A stretch of DNA of 64,000 nucleotides from DASPJQ01 sp035299065 (GCA_035299065.1 DATGXI010000074.1:1-64000), one strand, 5' to 3'. Shown: positions 36,321-45,334, counted from the first letter of the stretch. Numbers and translations: made by a program. Notes: generated from the sequence alone by a model not told the origin.

Positions 36321-37262
36321 ATGAGTGAACCAATTGAACAAATCGAATGCCTGATCATTGGATCAGGACCAGCAGGATATTCAGCCGCAATTTATGCAGC
36401 GCGTGCCGACCTTAAACCCGTTTTATACCAGGGTTTACAGCCGGGCGGCCAATTGACAACAACAACCGAAGTTGAAAATTATCCTGGTTATCCGGAAGGA
36501 ACCCAGGGCCCCGAAATGATGGTTGATTTTCAAAAACAGGCTGAGCGTTTTAAAACCGACATACGTTGGGGAATGATTACAAAAGTGGATTTTACCGGCC
36601 CAATACACAAAGTTTGGGTTGACGATGAAAAAGAAATTCATGCAAAAACGGTTATTATTTCAACAGGTGCTTCGGCAAAATGGTTAGGACTTGAATCAGA
36701 ACAAAAATTTAACGGTTATGGCGTTAGTGCCTGTGCTGTTTGTGACGGATTCTTTTTCAAAGGCCAAACAGTTGCCATTGTTGGTGCAGGTGACACGGCT
36801 TGTGAAGAAGCCAGCTACCTGGCAAAACTGTGTACAAAAGTTTACATGTTGATACGTACCGATAAAATGCGCGCTTCAAAAGCCATGCAACACCGTGTTA
36901 TGAATACACCTAACATTGAAATTTTATGGGATACATCAACTGTTGAAATTGTTGGTGATAAAGGTGTAACCGGTGTAAAAGTAAAAAACAATAAATCAGG
37001 TGCCGAGCAGGTATTGCCCGTAACCGGATTTTTTGTTGCCATTGGTCACAAACCAAATACCGATGTGTTTAAGGGATGGATTGATATGGATGAAACCGGT
37101 TATATAAAAGTAAACGGCTTTAGTTCAAAAACAAATGTTGAGGGTGTATTTGCCGCAGGCGATTGTGCTGACAAGGTGTACCGCCAGGCAGTAACATCAG
37201 CCGGCACAGGATGTATGGCTGCATTGGATGCCGAGCGTTATTTAGCCGCTAAAGGACATTGA
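36321..37262 (+). CDS. trxB: Thioredoxin-disulfide reductase
   Basis: From the ATG at 36321 the protein is 313 residues. It has FAD-binding GSGPAG (14-19), the redox motif CAVC (Cys138, Cys141) followed by DG, and the NADPH motif GAGDTA (155-160). It transfers electrons from NADPH to thioredoxin. An upstream ATG at 36276 would add 15 residues without counterpart in the family. The downstream neighbour is convergent across a 10-bp perfect hairpin. Confidence 0.96.
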   Translation: MSEPIEQIECLIIGSGPAGYSAAIYAARADLKPVLYQGLQPGGQLTTTTEVENYPGYPEGTQGPEMMVDFQKQAERFKTDIRWGMITKVDFTGPIHKVWVDDEKEIHAKTVIISTGASAKWLGLESEQKFNGYGVSACAVCDGFFFKGQTVAIVGAGDTACEEASYLAKLCTKVYMLIRTDKMRASKAMQHRVMNTPNIEILWDTSTVEIVGDKGVTGVKVKNNKSGAEQVLPVTGFFVAIGHKPNTDVFKGWIDMDETGYIKVNGFSSKTNVEGVFAAGDCADKVYRQAVTSAGTGCMAALDAERYLAAKGH

Positions 37263-37287
37263 AAAAATAAGTATGATTGAAGATTTA

Positions 37288-37313
37288 AGAAGTATGAATT
37301 GAATCATACTTCT
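37288..37313. terminator. Hairpin between convergent trxB and DUF4293 genes
   Basis: AGAAGTATGA (37288-37297) pairs perfectly with TCATACTTCT (37304-37313) over a 6-base loop, with AAGATT and AATCTT extending the stem. It lacks a clear T-run, so a terminator role is only likely. Confidence 0.5.
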
Positions 37314-37336
37314 TGAATCTTGAATCTTAAATAATC

Positions 37337-37819
37337 TTACCGCAGTCTATCTGCCGATTTCACCAGTTTTTCATCGCGTTTAATAAACGTTTCGGCTAAA
37401 AACACAAAAAACATGGCCAGTAGTGGCATATAAAAAGCCATACCATACACTGAGCTTTCCACTTGCAAATTTGTTTTCAGGGTTTCAATGGCCGGGCCGG
37501 GCATAAAAAAATTCAACACCACCATGGCCAGCAAAACGCCATACGTAACACGGCATAACATGATTTGCAGTTTTCGCCTTTTAAATTGAAAAACGGCAAA
37601 CAAAATAAACAGCAAGGCCAACGCTCCCAACAGGTAATTGTATCCTGGTTCAAGCACGTTTAGGCCGGCACTAGTTACCGATACAAGCCCATAGTTATTA
37701 TACACGGCTGTTATTTCACCCTCGGCTTTAAAACGAATAATGAGTGAAGGCATAAAAAAAGTAAGTGCCACGGCTACCAGGGCCAGGGCTAAAAAAACAG
37801 ATTGAATTCGTTGTAGCAT
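37337..37819 (-). CDS. DUF4293 family membrane protein
   Basis: The 160-residue protein has four membrane helices and the conserved ends of DUF4293: MLQRIQSVFLALA at the start and IKRDEKLVKSADRLR at the C-terminus, predicted to lie in the cytosol. The family is common in Bacteroidota and its function is unknown. It is a single gene. Confidence 0.85.
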   Translation of the reverse strand: MLQRIQSVFLALALVAVALTFFMPSLIIRFKAEGEITAVYNNYGLVSVTSAGLNVLEPGYNYLLGALALLFILFAVFQFKRRKLQIMLCRVTYGVLLAMVVLNFFMPGPAIETLKTNLQVESSVYGMAFYMPLLAMFFVFLAETFIKRDEKLVKSADRLR

Positions 37820-37854
37820 AGCATGTATTTTTTAAAAAATTAATATTTTTTTCA

Positions 37855-37999
37855 GTAGTGAGTATTGAGATGTGAGTATTGAGATATTAAACTTGCTAAA
37901 CAACAAATGTTGGTTGTAATGTACGTTCCTCCCTTGTTCAAAAACGTTTCTATTGAAGTTTCGTATCTCTGCACTCATATCTCTGTACTAACATCTCAC
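37855..37999. repeat. Inverted short intergenic repeats
   Basis: GTGAGTATTGAGATGTGAG... (from 37858) and the near-complement ATCTCTG...ACATCTCAC (37964-37999) flank an AT-rich spacer. The left side holds tandem GTGAGTATTGAGAT units. Related sequence occurs at 47725-47740. Confidence 0.5.
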
Positions 38000-40297
38000 C
38001 TAAAGTGAAACAATGGTAAAATCTACTCTTCGGTTTTTTGCATTTTCCCATTGACTGTTTACATCATAGGCAGGCTTTGAATTTCCGTAACCTTTGTAGG
38101 TCATGCGTTTTTTATCCACACCAAGTTTTATAAGCGCTTTATATACTTCCTTGGCACGTTCTTCTGAAATGGTTTTGTTCATTTTTGGATCGCCTGAATT
38201 CATACTGGTGTGGCCGCCAATTAAAATTTTCATGGTAGGGTTCTCACGCATTAAACTGGCCACATGTTGCAAGGCTCCCCGTGAATCATACCTTAATTCC
38301 GAACTTTTCTTTTCAAAAAAAATGTTGTTCATGATAATGGTATTGTCAACTTCAACTTTGGTGAGGTACAAATCAACCTGGCGTTCAATATTACCAGAGG
38401 CGGTTGTTAAATCAAGGTTGGTATGCTCCACTACATAACCGGTATAATTAGCATAAATGTCGTAATGTATTCCTTCGTCAAGTTTAGCATCATACCCTTC
38501 CAGTTCACCACTTGTTGTAAACACCTCTTTATGTTTTTCAATGTCACGAATAACGATGGGCGCAGGCAACGGCTGTTTTGTTTTTGCATCATAGGCCTTG
38601 CCATATACATGGGCAACAAATTTGGCGTGCGTTAACTGATTTTCTTTAATCGTATCGGTGTTTTTCAAAACCGTTTCAACATGTGTAATGATCTTTATGG
38701 TGTCCTTTAAAATTGTTGAGTCCACTTTTACAATTTCCACTTTATTGCCTGTTACAACAGCCAGTATTTTTTCAGCTTCCAACGTATCGGGTTTTAATTC
38801 CGGTGGTATGGTAAACCTGAAAATGTCAGTACGGCCAATGGAATGGTTGTTTGAAACCATATACGCCCACTCACCTTTTCCGTCAATGCTAAAATACGCA
38901 TCCCATTCTTTTGAATTTATTTCAGGCCCCATGTTTACCGGTTTGCTCCAGTTTTTCCAGGTATCGTCAAGCCTCCTGCTCATGAACACGTCTGCATCGC
39001 CATAACCACTGTGTCCCTCACTGGCAAAATAAAGTGTTTTATTGTCGGCAGCCAGGAACGGACTTATTTCATCGGCAAATGAATTTAAAACGGCACCGGC
39101 ATTAAACGGAGCACACCAGGTTCCATCAGCCTGCCTTAAGGTTATATAAACGTCTTTTCCACCGTACGTGTCCCTGCGCTCAATGGTAAGTACCAATACA
39201 TTTCCATCAGGTCCAAATGACGATTCGCAGTAATCATTCAAGTTATAATAATTTTTAATGTTCAGGTTTTTTGGACTTTCCCAACCATTTGCTCCCTTTG
39301 TAAATTCGCAAAAGCCATCGCCCTGGTGTGTTCCGTTGGCATTGTATTTTCCAAAAGCAACCATTCTTTTCTGATCGGCCGAGAAACCCGCCACCGAATT
39401 GTAATCCGAATTATTAATGGGTTTTCCCAGGTTTTGTGCGGTGGTAAATGTGTTGTTTGCATCCTTTGTACTGTAATACACATCGTCATTTAACGAACCG
39501 GTGTTTTTAGGATATTCCTTACGGGTAAAAAACAATGTTTTTCCATCGTGTGAAATAACCGGCTGCACCTCGCTGTAATGTGTATTTACAGCACTGCCCA
39601 GGTTTTCTTTGTTGGTACCTTTAAAATTGGTTTCAACAAGGTTAATGGGTTCGCGCTCCTGGTACACTTTTATGTAATCAAAATGGGCAACACCGTTTCC
39701 TACTATATACAAACCAACCCCGTTGCCAAATTTATAGGTAAGCTTGTCGCCTTTGCGCACCAGCTTATCATCAATATAATATTCAGTGCGGTTTGAAAAC
39801 GATTTTATTTTAATAATGTGGGGGTTTTCATCGTCAAGCTTAACATCACAGGCCTCGGTTCCCAAATCGGTTTCAACGCCCGCCTCGGTTTTTTTTAATT
39901 TTGTTTTTCCGTTACGGGTCCAGTAAAAAAGGTTCTTGCAATCTTTATTCACATTCCACACCATGCCTACACCAAATTCGGCCGAAACCGGTTTCATCAC
40001 CACCTTTGTTTCCATAATATAATAGGTGCGTGGATTTATTTGTGGGTATGCATATACCCAGCGTGAATTGTCATTCTTTATTTCAAGGGAGTAATTCCCC
40101 TCTTCAATTTTCATGACATGGTCGGCATCATTGGCTACCGGCCAATTGGCTTTATTGGAAACAAACCCCTCATTGTATATTAACCTTAGCTGGGCCTGGT
40201 TGTTTTTAAAAGCAAAAAAACAAGCCAATACAAGTATGATTCTAACCGGGTTTAGTTGAAAGGGCATTTCTTTTTGGTGTTTGATTTTTAACATCAA
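38000..40297 (-). CDS. OmpA family protein with PD40 propeller repeats
   Basis: The 765-residue protein has a signal segment (about 12-36, ending NNQAQ), an N-terminal region (about 50-220) resembling a concanavalin-like domain, PD40/WD40-like repeats (about 240-490, for example HDGKTLFFTRKEYP and AADNKTLYFASEGHSGYGDADVFM), a CarboxypepD_reg-like domain (about 560-640) and a C-terminal OmpA domain (about 650-765) with IGGHTSMNSGD and NRRVDF that binds peptidoglycan. T9SS periplasmic proteins such as PorE share the propeller plus OmpA design, but this assignment is not certain. A second start at 40267 would also keep the signal peptide. A -7 box lies just upstream. Confidence 0.85.
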   Translation of the reverse strand: MMLKIKHQKEMPFQLNPVRIILVLACFFAFKNNQAQLRLIYNEGFVSNKANWPVANDADHVMKIEEGNYSLEIKNDNSRWVYAYPQINPRTYYIMETKVVMKPVSAEFGVGMVWNVNKDCKNLFYWTRNGKTKLKKTEAGVETDLGTEACDVKLDDENPHIIKIKSFSNRTEYYIDDKLVRKGDKLTYKFGNGVGLYIVGNGVAHFDYIKVYQEREPINLVETNFKGTNKENLGSAVNTHYSEVQPVISHDGKTLFFTRKEYPKNTGSLNDDVYYSTKDANNTFTTAQNLGKPINNSDYNSVAGFSADQKRMVAFGKYNANGTHQGDGFCEFTKGANGWESPKNLNIKNYYNLNDYCESSFGPDGNVLVLTIERRDTYGGKDVYITLRQADGTWCAPFNAGAVLNSFADEISPFLAADNKTLYFASEGHSGYGDADVFMSRRLDDTWKNWSKPVNMGPEINSKEWDAYFSIDGKGEWAYMVSNNHSIGRTDIFRFTIPPELKPDTLEAEKILAVVTGNKVEIVKVDSTILKDTIKIITHVETVLKNTDTIKENQLTHAKFVAHVYGKAYDAKTKQPLPAPIVIRDIEKHKEVFTTSGELEGYDAKLDEGIHYDIYANYTGYVVEHTNLDLTTASGNIERQVDLYLTKVEVDNTIIMNNIFFEKKSSELRYDSRGALQHVASLMRENPTMKILIGGHTSMNSGDPKMNKTISEERAKEVYKALIKLGVDKKRMTYKGYGNSKPAYDVNSQWENAKNRRVDFTIVSL

Positions 40298-40311
40298 TTA
40301 TTTTACAGAGT

Positions 40312-40319
40312 CAAACATA
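40312..40319 (-). promoter_or_regulatory. -7 promoter box of the OmpA/PD40 gene
   Basis: The minus strand reads TATGTTTG, an exact TAnnTTTG match, ending 14 bases before the ATG at 40297, which supports that start. Confidence 0.5.
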
Positions 40320-40501
40320 ATGAAAACAAGGCAATAAAATCTTAACAAAAAGCCTAATTTTTAACCCACATGCTACTGAAAATCAATAGATAAAATAAAT
40401 TCAACCGTGTATGGATTCTAATTATCACTATTTTTACTCACAGTGTCTGTGGTTTCGAAGAATATTCGTAATATTGCACCCCCATTAAAAGCGAGTCAAT
40501 T

Positions 40502-40864
40502 ATGGACAAGATAGCAGAATTAACAGCAGCATTGGTTGAGAAGAAAGTCTTCACCGATTTTAAAGCAGGCGATACCATTACGGTTCACTATAAGATTAAA
40601 GAAGGAAACAAGGAGCGTATCCAGCAATTTAACGGTACTGTGTTACAACGCAGGGGCCAGGGATTGACGGAAACGTTTACCATTCGTAAAATTTCAAACA
40701 ACATTGGTGTTGAGCGCATTTTCCCATTACACTCACCTTTTATTGATCAAATTGAAATGAACAAAAAAGGAATCGTGCGCAGGGCGCGTGTATTCTACCT
40801 TCGTGAGCGTACAGGTAAATCAGCCCGTATCCGCGAAAAAATTGCAGTTACAGCAGAAGCTTAA
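40502..40864 (+). CDS. rplS: 50S ribosomal protein L19
   Basis: The 120-residue protein matches L19: FKAGDTITVHYKIKEGNKERIQQFNGTVLQRRGQG, then FTIRKISNNIGVERIFPLHSP and RRARVFYLRERTGKSARI. L19 sits at the 30S-50S interface. It is monocistronic with a good terminator. TAATATTG at 40466-40473 is a one-mismatch -7 box. Confidence 0.98.
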   Translation: MDKIAELTAALVEKKVFTDFKAGDTITVHYKIKEGNKERIQQFNGTVLQRRGQGLTETFTIRKISNNIGVERIFPLHSPFIDQIEMNKKGIVRRARVFYLRERTGKSARIREKIAVTAEA

Positions 40865-40883
40865 CATATATTTCACTAAAATG

Positions 40884-40911
40884 AAAAGCCACCTTTTTGG
40901 GTGGCTTTTTT
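40884..40911 (+). terminator. rplS terminator
   Basis: GCCACC (40888-40893) pairs with GGTGGC (40900-40905) and is followed by TTTTTT. Confidence 0.85.
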
Positions 40912-40950
40912 GTTTTACGTGATTTGTGTATTCGTGTTTTTCCCTCGTAT

Positions 40951-40961
40951 AAATACGTGGG
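40951..40961 (+). repeat. AAATACGTGGG element, copy 2
   Basis: Here it is the right arm of a near-perfect hairpin: CCCTCGTAT-AA-ATACGTGGG, with one mismatch. It sits between the rplS and rplT terminators. Confidence 0.55.
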
Positions 40962-41000
40962 TGATTAAAATTTAAACGTGCAAGTGATAGAAACAAAAAA

Positions 41001-41020
41001 AGCCGCTCTTTAAAGCGGCT
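41001..41020. terminator. Terminator of the thrS-infC-rpmI-rplT operon
   Basis: AGCCGCT (41001-41007) pairs perfectly with AGCGGCT (41014-41020), with A7 before and TTTTT after. It works in both directions and ends the operon on the minus strand. Confidence 0.8.
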
Positions 41021-41049
41021 TTTTGTATGAAGTAGTAATGTTTAAAATT

Positions 41050-41397
41050 CTATCCTTTTACTTTTTCAACAATTGCATTAAATGCTTCTGGCTGGTTCAT
41101 TGCTAAATCAGCAAGGCTTTTACGGTTTAATTCAATACCGCTCTTGTGCAATTTGTTTATAAATGCGCTGTATGAAATACCGTGTTGACGCACTGCTGCG
41201 TTAATACGTTGAATCCAAATACCGCGGTAAATTCCTTTTTTGTCTTTACGACCCACGTAGGCATAGCCCAGTGCTTTTTCAACCGCATTTTTGGTTACGG
41301 TGTGAACGTTTTTCCTGCGACCAAAATATCCTTTGGCCAACTTGCGGTACGCCTTGCGTCTCGCGTGTGATGCTACCTTGTTTTTACTTCTAGGCAT
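41050..41397 (-). CDS. rplT: 50S ribosomal protein L20
   Basis: The 115-residue protein is a standard L20 (MPRSKNKVASHARRKAYRKLAKGYFGRRKN, then GIWIQRINAAVRQHGISYS). It is needed early in 50S assembly. It is the last gene of thrS-infC-rpmI-rplT. The 122-bp leader between rpmI and rplT has small hairpins (for example AGAAC/GTTCT on the minus strand) that could take part in L20 feedback as in other bacteria, but no matching structure is evident. Confidence 0.98.
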   Translation of the reverse strand: MPRSKNKVASHARRKAYRKLAKGYFGRRKNVHTVTKNAVEKALGYAYVGRKDKKGIYRGIWIQRINAAVRQHGISYSAFINKLHKSGIELNRKSLADLAMNQPEAFNAIVEKVKG

Positions 41398-41519
41398 AAT
41401 TTTTAATTTTTTGGTGAAAGGTGCCGGGCTCTCGCTCGCGGACTTGTTTTACTCAGTCACCTGGTTTTACATTAGAACCTTTTGTTCTTTTACTTTTTTA
41501 CACCCTTTGGGTGGCGTTT

Positions 41520-41714
41520 TTACATTACAAGCAATGCTTTTATGTTTTTCATATCACCATCGTGTACCAATGCGTCTTTTGTAAGTGCGCGTTTACGCTT
41601 TTTTGACTTCTTGGTAAGGATGTGACGCTTGTAAGCATGCTTACGCTTGATTTTACCCGTGCCGGTTACTTTGAACCTTTTCTTGGCACTGGCTTTCGTT
41701 TTCATCTTTGGCAT
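41520..41714 (-). CDS. rpmI: 50S ribosomal protein L35
   Basis: The 64-residue protein is L35: MPKMKTKASAKKRFKVTGTG then KRKHAYKRHILTKKSKKRKR. It lies between infC and rplT in the conserved order. Confidence 0.97.
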   Translation of the reverse strand: MPKMKTKASAKKRFKVTGTGKIKRKHAYKRHILTKKSKKRKRALTKDALVHDGDMKNIKALLVM

Positions 41715-41841
41715 CTTGTTCCTTTATTTTGTGTTACTACTTCCTTTTTTCTTAAACACTTAAGAGCACTTAAGGCCACATAAGTATTTGATCAACTAAA
41801 GTGGGCTAATGTGTTCTAAAGTGTTTCCTGCCCCTTTAACG

Positions 41842-42402
41842 TTACTTCTTCTTCTTCGGGTTGATAAGAATGTCCATTTTCTTACCTTCCATGCTTGGCA
41901 GTTTCTCAACCACGCCAACCTCTTCCAGCTCCTGGGCAAATTTCAACAATAAAATTTCACCACGCTCCTTGTATACAATTGACCTTCCTTTAAAAAACAC
42001 GTAAGCCCTTACTTTTGCACCTTCATTCAAAAATCCAATAGCATGCTTTAATTTAAAATCAAAATCATGGTCATCGGTATTCGGTCCAAAACGTATTTCC
42101 TTCACCACAACCTTGGCCTGTTTCGCCTTAATCTCTTTCTGTTTCTTTTTTAATTCGTACAGAAATTTTTTGTAGTCAACAATGCGGCAAACCGGTGGGC
42201 TTGCATTTGGCGAAATTTCAACAAGATCAAGTTCTTTTTCCTGTGCAATTTTTATGGCATCGCGTACCGACAAAACCTGGGATTCAATATCGTCACCCAC
42301 AACACGTACCTGTTGCGCTGTAATTTTTTCGTTGATCTTATGCAACTCCTCCTTTTGTCTTCTGCCAAAAGTGCGTGGCTTGTACTCTTTTTTTGGAAAA
42401 AT
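41842..42402 (-). CDS. infC: Translation initiation factor IF-3, probable ATT start
   Basis: The recognisable IF-3 sequence (HKINEKITAQQVRVVGDD, ELDLVEISPNASPPVCRIVDY, VKEIRFGPNTDDHDF, VYFFKGRSIVYKE-like block) lacks an ATG. Reading back in frame adds FPKKEYKPRTFGRRQKEELHKINE, the basic extension found in other Bacteroidota IF-3 proteins, up to ATT at 42402-42400. A GGAGG (42412-42408) lies 5 bases before it, unusual in a window that rarely uses Shine-Dalgarno sequences. infC starts at AUU in many bacteria, which lets IF-3 repress its own translation. This gives 186 residues. A second ATT at 42405 and a TTG at 42345 are alternatives, but the TTG would drop the extension. It follows thrS by 14 bases. 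Confidence 0.85.
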   Translation of the reverse strand: MFPKKEYKPRTFGRRQKEELHKINEKITAQQVRVVGDDIESQVLSVRDAIKIAQEKELDLVEISPNASPPVCRIVDYKKFLYELKKKQKEIKAKQAKVVVKEIRFGPNTDDHDFDFKLKHAIGFLNEGAKVRAYVFFKGRSIVYKERGEILLLKFAQELEEVGVVEKLPSMEGKKMDILINPKKKK

Positions 42403-42416
42403 AATTACCTCCGTAT

Positions 42417-44369
42417 CTAGTTAAACAATTGTAATTTCTCGTTAATTTCATTCTGCACAAGCTTTGCAAAATCTTCAACACTCATACTGCCCAAATCGCC
42501 CGTTTCACCTTGCTTGCGCACACTCACTGTTCCTTCGGCCTGCTCTTTTTCTCCAATAATCAGCATGAATGGTATCTTCTGAATCTCGGCATCACGTATC
42601 TTCTTTCCTATCTTCTCGGCCCTCTCGTCAATGAGGCCGCGAATATCGTAATTATTTAGCAATCCGAAAACTTTTTGACAATAATCACCGTATTTTTCAC
42701 TTATAGGTAACAAACTGTATTGCACAGGGTTAAGCCACAACGGGAACTTACCTGCACAGTGTTCTATTAACACTGCTACAAACCGTTCCAGGCTACCAAA
42801 CGGTGCCCGGTGAATCATTACCGGTCTATGTTTTTGATTATCACTACCTGTATACTCCAATTCAAAGCGCTCAGGCAGGTTATAATCAACCTGTATTGTT
42901 CCCAATTGCCATTTACGGCCAATGGCATCTTTCACCATAAAATCAAGCTTTGGCCCGTAAAATGCCGCCTCACCCAACTCCACAACGGTTTTCAATCCTT
43001 TTTCTTTGGCCGCATTTATAATGGCCTCCTCAGCCTTGTTCCAGTTCTCGTCACTGCCAATGTACTTGGCTTTGTTATCAGGATCCCTCAATGATATTTG
43101 TGCCGTATAATCGGTAAAATCCAATGCCTTGAACACATACAGCACCAAATCAATTACTTTTTTAAACTCTTCTTCAACCTGGTCAACACGGCAAAAAATA
43201 TGCGCATCGTCCTGCGTAAATCCACGCACACGCGTTAGTCCATGCAATTCACCATGCTGCTCATACCGGTAAACAGTTCCAAACTCAGCCAAACGCAAAG
43301 GCAAATCCTTGTATGATTTGGGGCTGGCCTTGTAAATTTCACAGTGGTGCGGACAATTCATTGGCTTCAAAAAAAACTCCTCACCCTCGGCTGGTGTTTG
43401 TATGGGTTGAAATGAATCTTTCCCATATTTTTCATAGTGGCCTGATGTGATGTACAATTCCTTATTCCCAATATGTGGGGTAACTACCTGTACATAACCC
43501 GCTTTTTTTTGTGCGTTGCGCATAAAATTTTCCAAACGCTCACGCAAAGCAGTTCCTTTGGGCAGCCAAAGGGGCAAACCCATTCCTACTTTTTGGCTAA
43601 ACGTAAACAATTCCAATTCTTTTCCAAGTTTACGGTGGTCACGTTTTTTAGCTTCTTCAAGCAAAACCAGGTAATCAGTAAGCTCCTGTTGTTTTGGAAA
43701 AGTAATGCCATACAAACGCGTTAATTGCTTGCGGCTTTCGTCACCGCGCCAGTATGCACCAGCCAAACTCAACACCTTTACAGCCTTGATAAAACCTGTG
43801 TCAGGTATATGCGGGCCACGGCACAAATCGGTAAAATTTCCCTGTTGGTAAAACGTAATTTGCCCGTCTTCCAACCCTTCAAGCAACTCTAATTTATACT
43901 CGTCACCTTTTTGCTTAAAATATTCAATGGCTTCTTTTTTACCTACCGGTTTGCGCACATACGCATTTTTTTGGCGGGCAAGCTCTAGCATTTTATCTTC
44001 AATCTTCTTAAAATCATCACTTGAAATGGCTTTATCACCAAAATCAACATCGTAATAAAAACCATTTTCAATAGCAGGTCCAATGCCAAACTTTGTACCC
44101 GGGTAAATAGCCTCAATAGCCTCGGCCATTAAATGTGCACTGCTATGCCACATGGTTGATTTTCCATTCTCATCATTCCACGTCAGTAATTTTAATTTGG
44201 TATCGGCTTCAATTGGCAAATTTGCATCGCACACCGTACCATCCAGTTCGGCAGCCAATACATTACGGGCAAGTCCTTCTGAAATGGACTTGGCAATTTC
44301 AAGCGCAGTAGTGCCTTTTGCGTATTCACGCACACTGCCATCGGGTAAGGTAATTTTTATCATACTCAT
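42417..44369 (-). CDS. thrS: Threonyl-tRNA synthetase
   Basis: The 650-residue protein has the N-terminal TGS domain (MIKITLPDGSVREYAKGTT), an editing domain with the zinc/hydrolysis motif HSSAHLMAEAI, the class II core with MNCPHHCEIY and QLGTIQVDY, and an anticodon-binding C-terminus. It charges tRNA-Thr. It heads the thrS-infC-rpmI-rplT operon. A second ATG two codons in is equally possible. Confidence 0.98.
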   Translation of the reverse strand: MSMIKITLPDGSVREYAKGTTALEIAKSISEGLARNVLAAELDGTVCDANLPIEADTKLKLLTWNDENGKSTMWHSSAHLMAEAIEAIYPGTKFGIGPAIENGFYYDVDFGDKAISSDDFKKIEDKMLELARQKNAYVRKPVGKKEAIEYFKQKGDEYKLELLEGLEDGQITFYQQGNFTDLCRGPHIPDTGFIKAVKVLSLAGAYWRGDESRKQLTRLYGITFPKQQELTDYLVLLEEAKKRDHRKLGKELELFTFSQKVGMGLPLWLPKGTALRERLENFMRNAQKKAGYVQVVTPHIGNKELYITSGHYEKYGKDSFQPIQTPAEGEEFFLKPMNCPHHCEIYKASPKSYKDLPLRLAEFGTVYRYEQHGELHGLTRVRGFTQDDAHIFCRVDQVEEEFKKVIDLVLYVFKALDFTDYTAQISLRDPDNKAKYIGSDENWNKAEEAIINAAKEKGLKTVVELGEAAFYGPKLDFMVKDAIGRKWQLGTIQVDYNLPERFELEYTGSDNQKHRPVMIHRAPFGSLERFVAVLIEHCAGKFPLWLNPVQYSLLPISEKYGDYCQKVFGLLNNYDIRGLIDERAEKIGKKIRDAEIQKIPFMLIIGEKEQAEGTVSVRKQGETGDLGSMSVEDFAKLVQNEINEKLQLFN

Positions 44370-44673
44370 TTGAGGGCAACAAAATTAGCATTTAAGATTA
44401 ATGACAAGGCTTTTATTGCCACAGATTTCACAGATGTTCACAGATTTTTTTTTGGCCGCCCCGCGCGGTTGCGCGGCCGGGCTATCGGCTATAGCCCGTA
44501 CTGTGTCCGGGGCTATTTGCCTCTATCCCTGGCGTGGTTAACCGGTAAAAATTGGTTGGCCCGTTAAAATACGTTTAAGGCCATTCAAATTTCACGTTAT
44601 GGTTTAGTTGTAGTATGGCTTTCGTAAAATGATAAAAACGTTTGTATGTGGAGTTCGCTGCTGCTGTTACTGC
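44370..44673. repeat. Intergenic repeats and GC-rich hairpins
   Basis: No gene is seen here. Near 44420-44445 are CACAGATTTCACAGATGTTCACAG units, also present (inverted and direct) at 47120 and 47250. Then follow two perfect GC-rich hairpins: CCGCGC/GCGCGG (44461-44476) and GGGCTAT/ATAGCCC (44479-44497). Their GC content is far above the surroundings. Confidence 0.6.
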
Positions 44674-45201
44674 CTACTTTTTAGGTAACTCAATCCTCGG
44701 CCCCAATTCAATAGCCTGCATATTCTTAATTTCACCCTTTGTAATTTCAAACCTTAACACCGTTTTTACTTTATGAAAACCGTGTACACCGGCTGCACCG
44801 GGGTTTATAAACAATACATTGTATTTTTTATCAAACTCAACCCGTAAAATATGGCTATGGCCACACACAATTATATCGGGTTTAAGTTCATTGAGCAGGA
44901 AAGCCACACGTTGGTTATACGTGCCGGGTTTGCCTGCAATGTGGGTCATAAAAATTTTGCGCCCTTCAACCTCAAAAAACAAATCCTCCTTAAACTGGCT
45001 GCGCAAATCAGTACCATCAACATTGCCCCAAACCGCTTTCAGGTCAAACTTTTTTGCCAGCTCATCGGTAACAGCTGGCAACCCAATATCACCCGCATGC
45101 CAAACCTGATCGCATTCATCAAAATACTTAAACACTTTAGGATCAAGATAACTATGGGTGTCTGATAGTATGCCTATTCGCAAAACAGTTAATTTTATCA
45201 C
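44674..45201 (-). CDS. YfcE/MJ0936-type metallophosphoesterase
   Basis: The protein is up to 175 residues, with all metal motifs of the calcineurin-like phosphodiesterases: SDTHS, AGDIG, GNVDG, THIAGKPG and CGHSH. Members hydrolyse phosphodiesters with Mn2+ or Ni2+; the natural substrate is unknown. Start choice is unclear: GTG at 45201 or TTG at 45183, which gives the usual LRIGILSDTHS beginning. It is divergent from tRNA-His. Confidence 0.9.
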   Translation of the reverse strand: MIKLTVLRIGILSDTHSYLDPKVFKYFDECDQVWHAGDIGLPAVTDELAKKFDLKAVWGNVDGTDLRSQFKEDLFFEVEGRKIFMTHIAGKPGTYNQRVAFLLNELKPDIIVCGHSHILRVEFDKKYNVLFINPGAAGVHGFHKVKTVLRFEITKGEIKNMQAIELGPRIELPKK

Positions 45202-45238
45202 GAAATTAATGTTTTGCTGTCACAACCTTGAATTTTTA

Positions 45239-45246
45239 TATATTTG
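45239..45246 (+). promoter_or_regulatory. -7 promoter box of tRNA-His
   Basis: TATATTTG matches TAnnTTTG exactly, 13 bases before the tRNA 5' end. TTTTG at 45211-45215 is a plausible -33 element 23 bases upstream. Confidence 0.6.
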
Positions 45247-45259
45247 CAGCCTTGTAAAC

Positions 45260-45334
45260 GGACAGTGTAGCTCAGCTGGTTAGAGCACCAGATTGTGATT
45301 CTGGGGGCCGTGGGTTCGAGCCCCATCATTGTCC
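45260..45334 (+). tRNA. tRNA-His (GTG)
   Basis: The extra 5' G at 45260 faces C at 45334, the G-1:C73 pair unique to tRNA-His. The acceptor GACAGTG pairs with CATTGTC (one G-U). D arm is GCTCAGCTGGTTAGAGC, the anticodon stem CCAGA/TCTGG holds loop TTGTGAT with anticodon GTG, and the T arm is GTGGGTTCGAGCCCCAT-like. CCA is not encoded. The 3' end is repeated 113 bp downstream. Confidence 0.97.

Noticed and set aside
37855..37999. Small genes in the repeat-rich gap
   Set aside because: Only short repeats are present and no frame of useful length occurs.
42345..42347. TTG start for infC
   Set aside because: It would remove a basic extension typical of IF-3 in related bacteria, and its AGGAGG is only 2 bases away, too close for efficient pairing.
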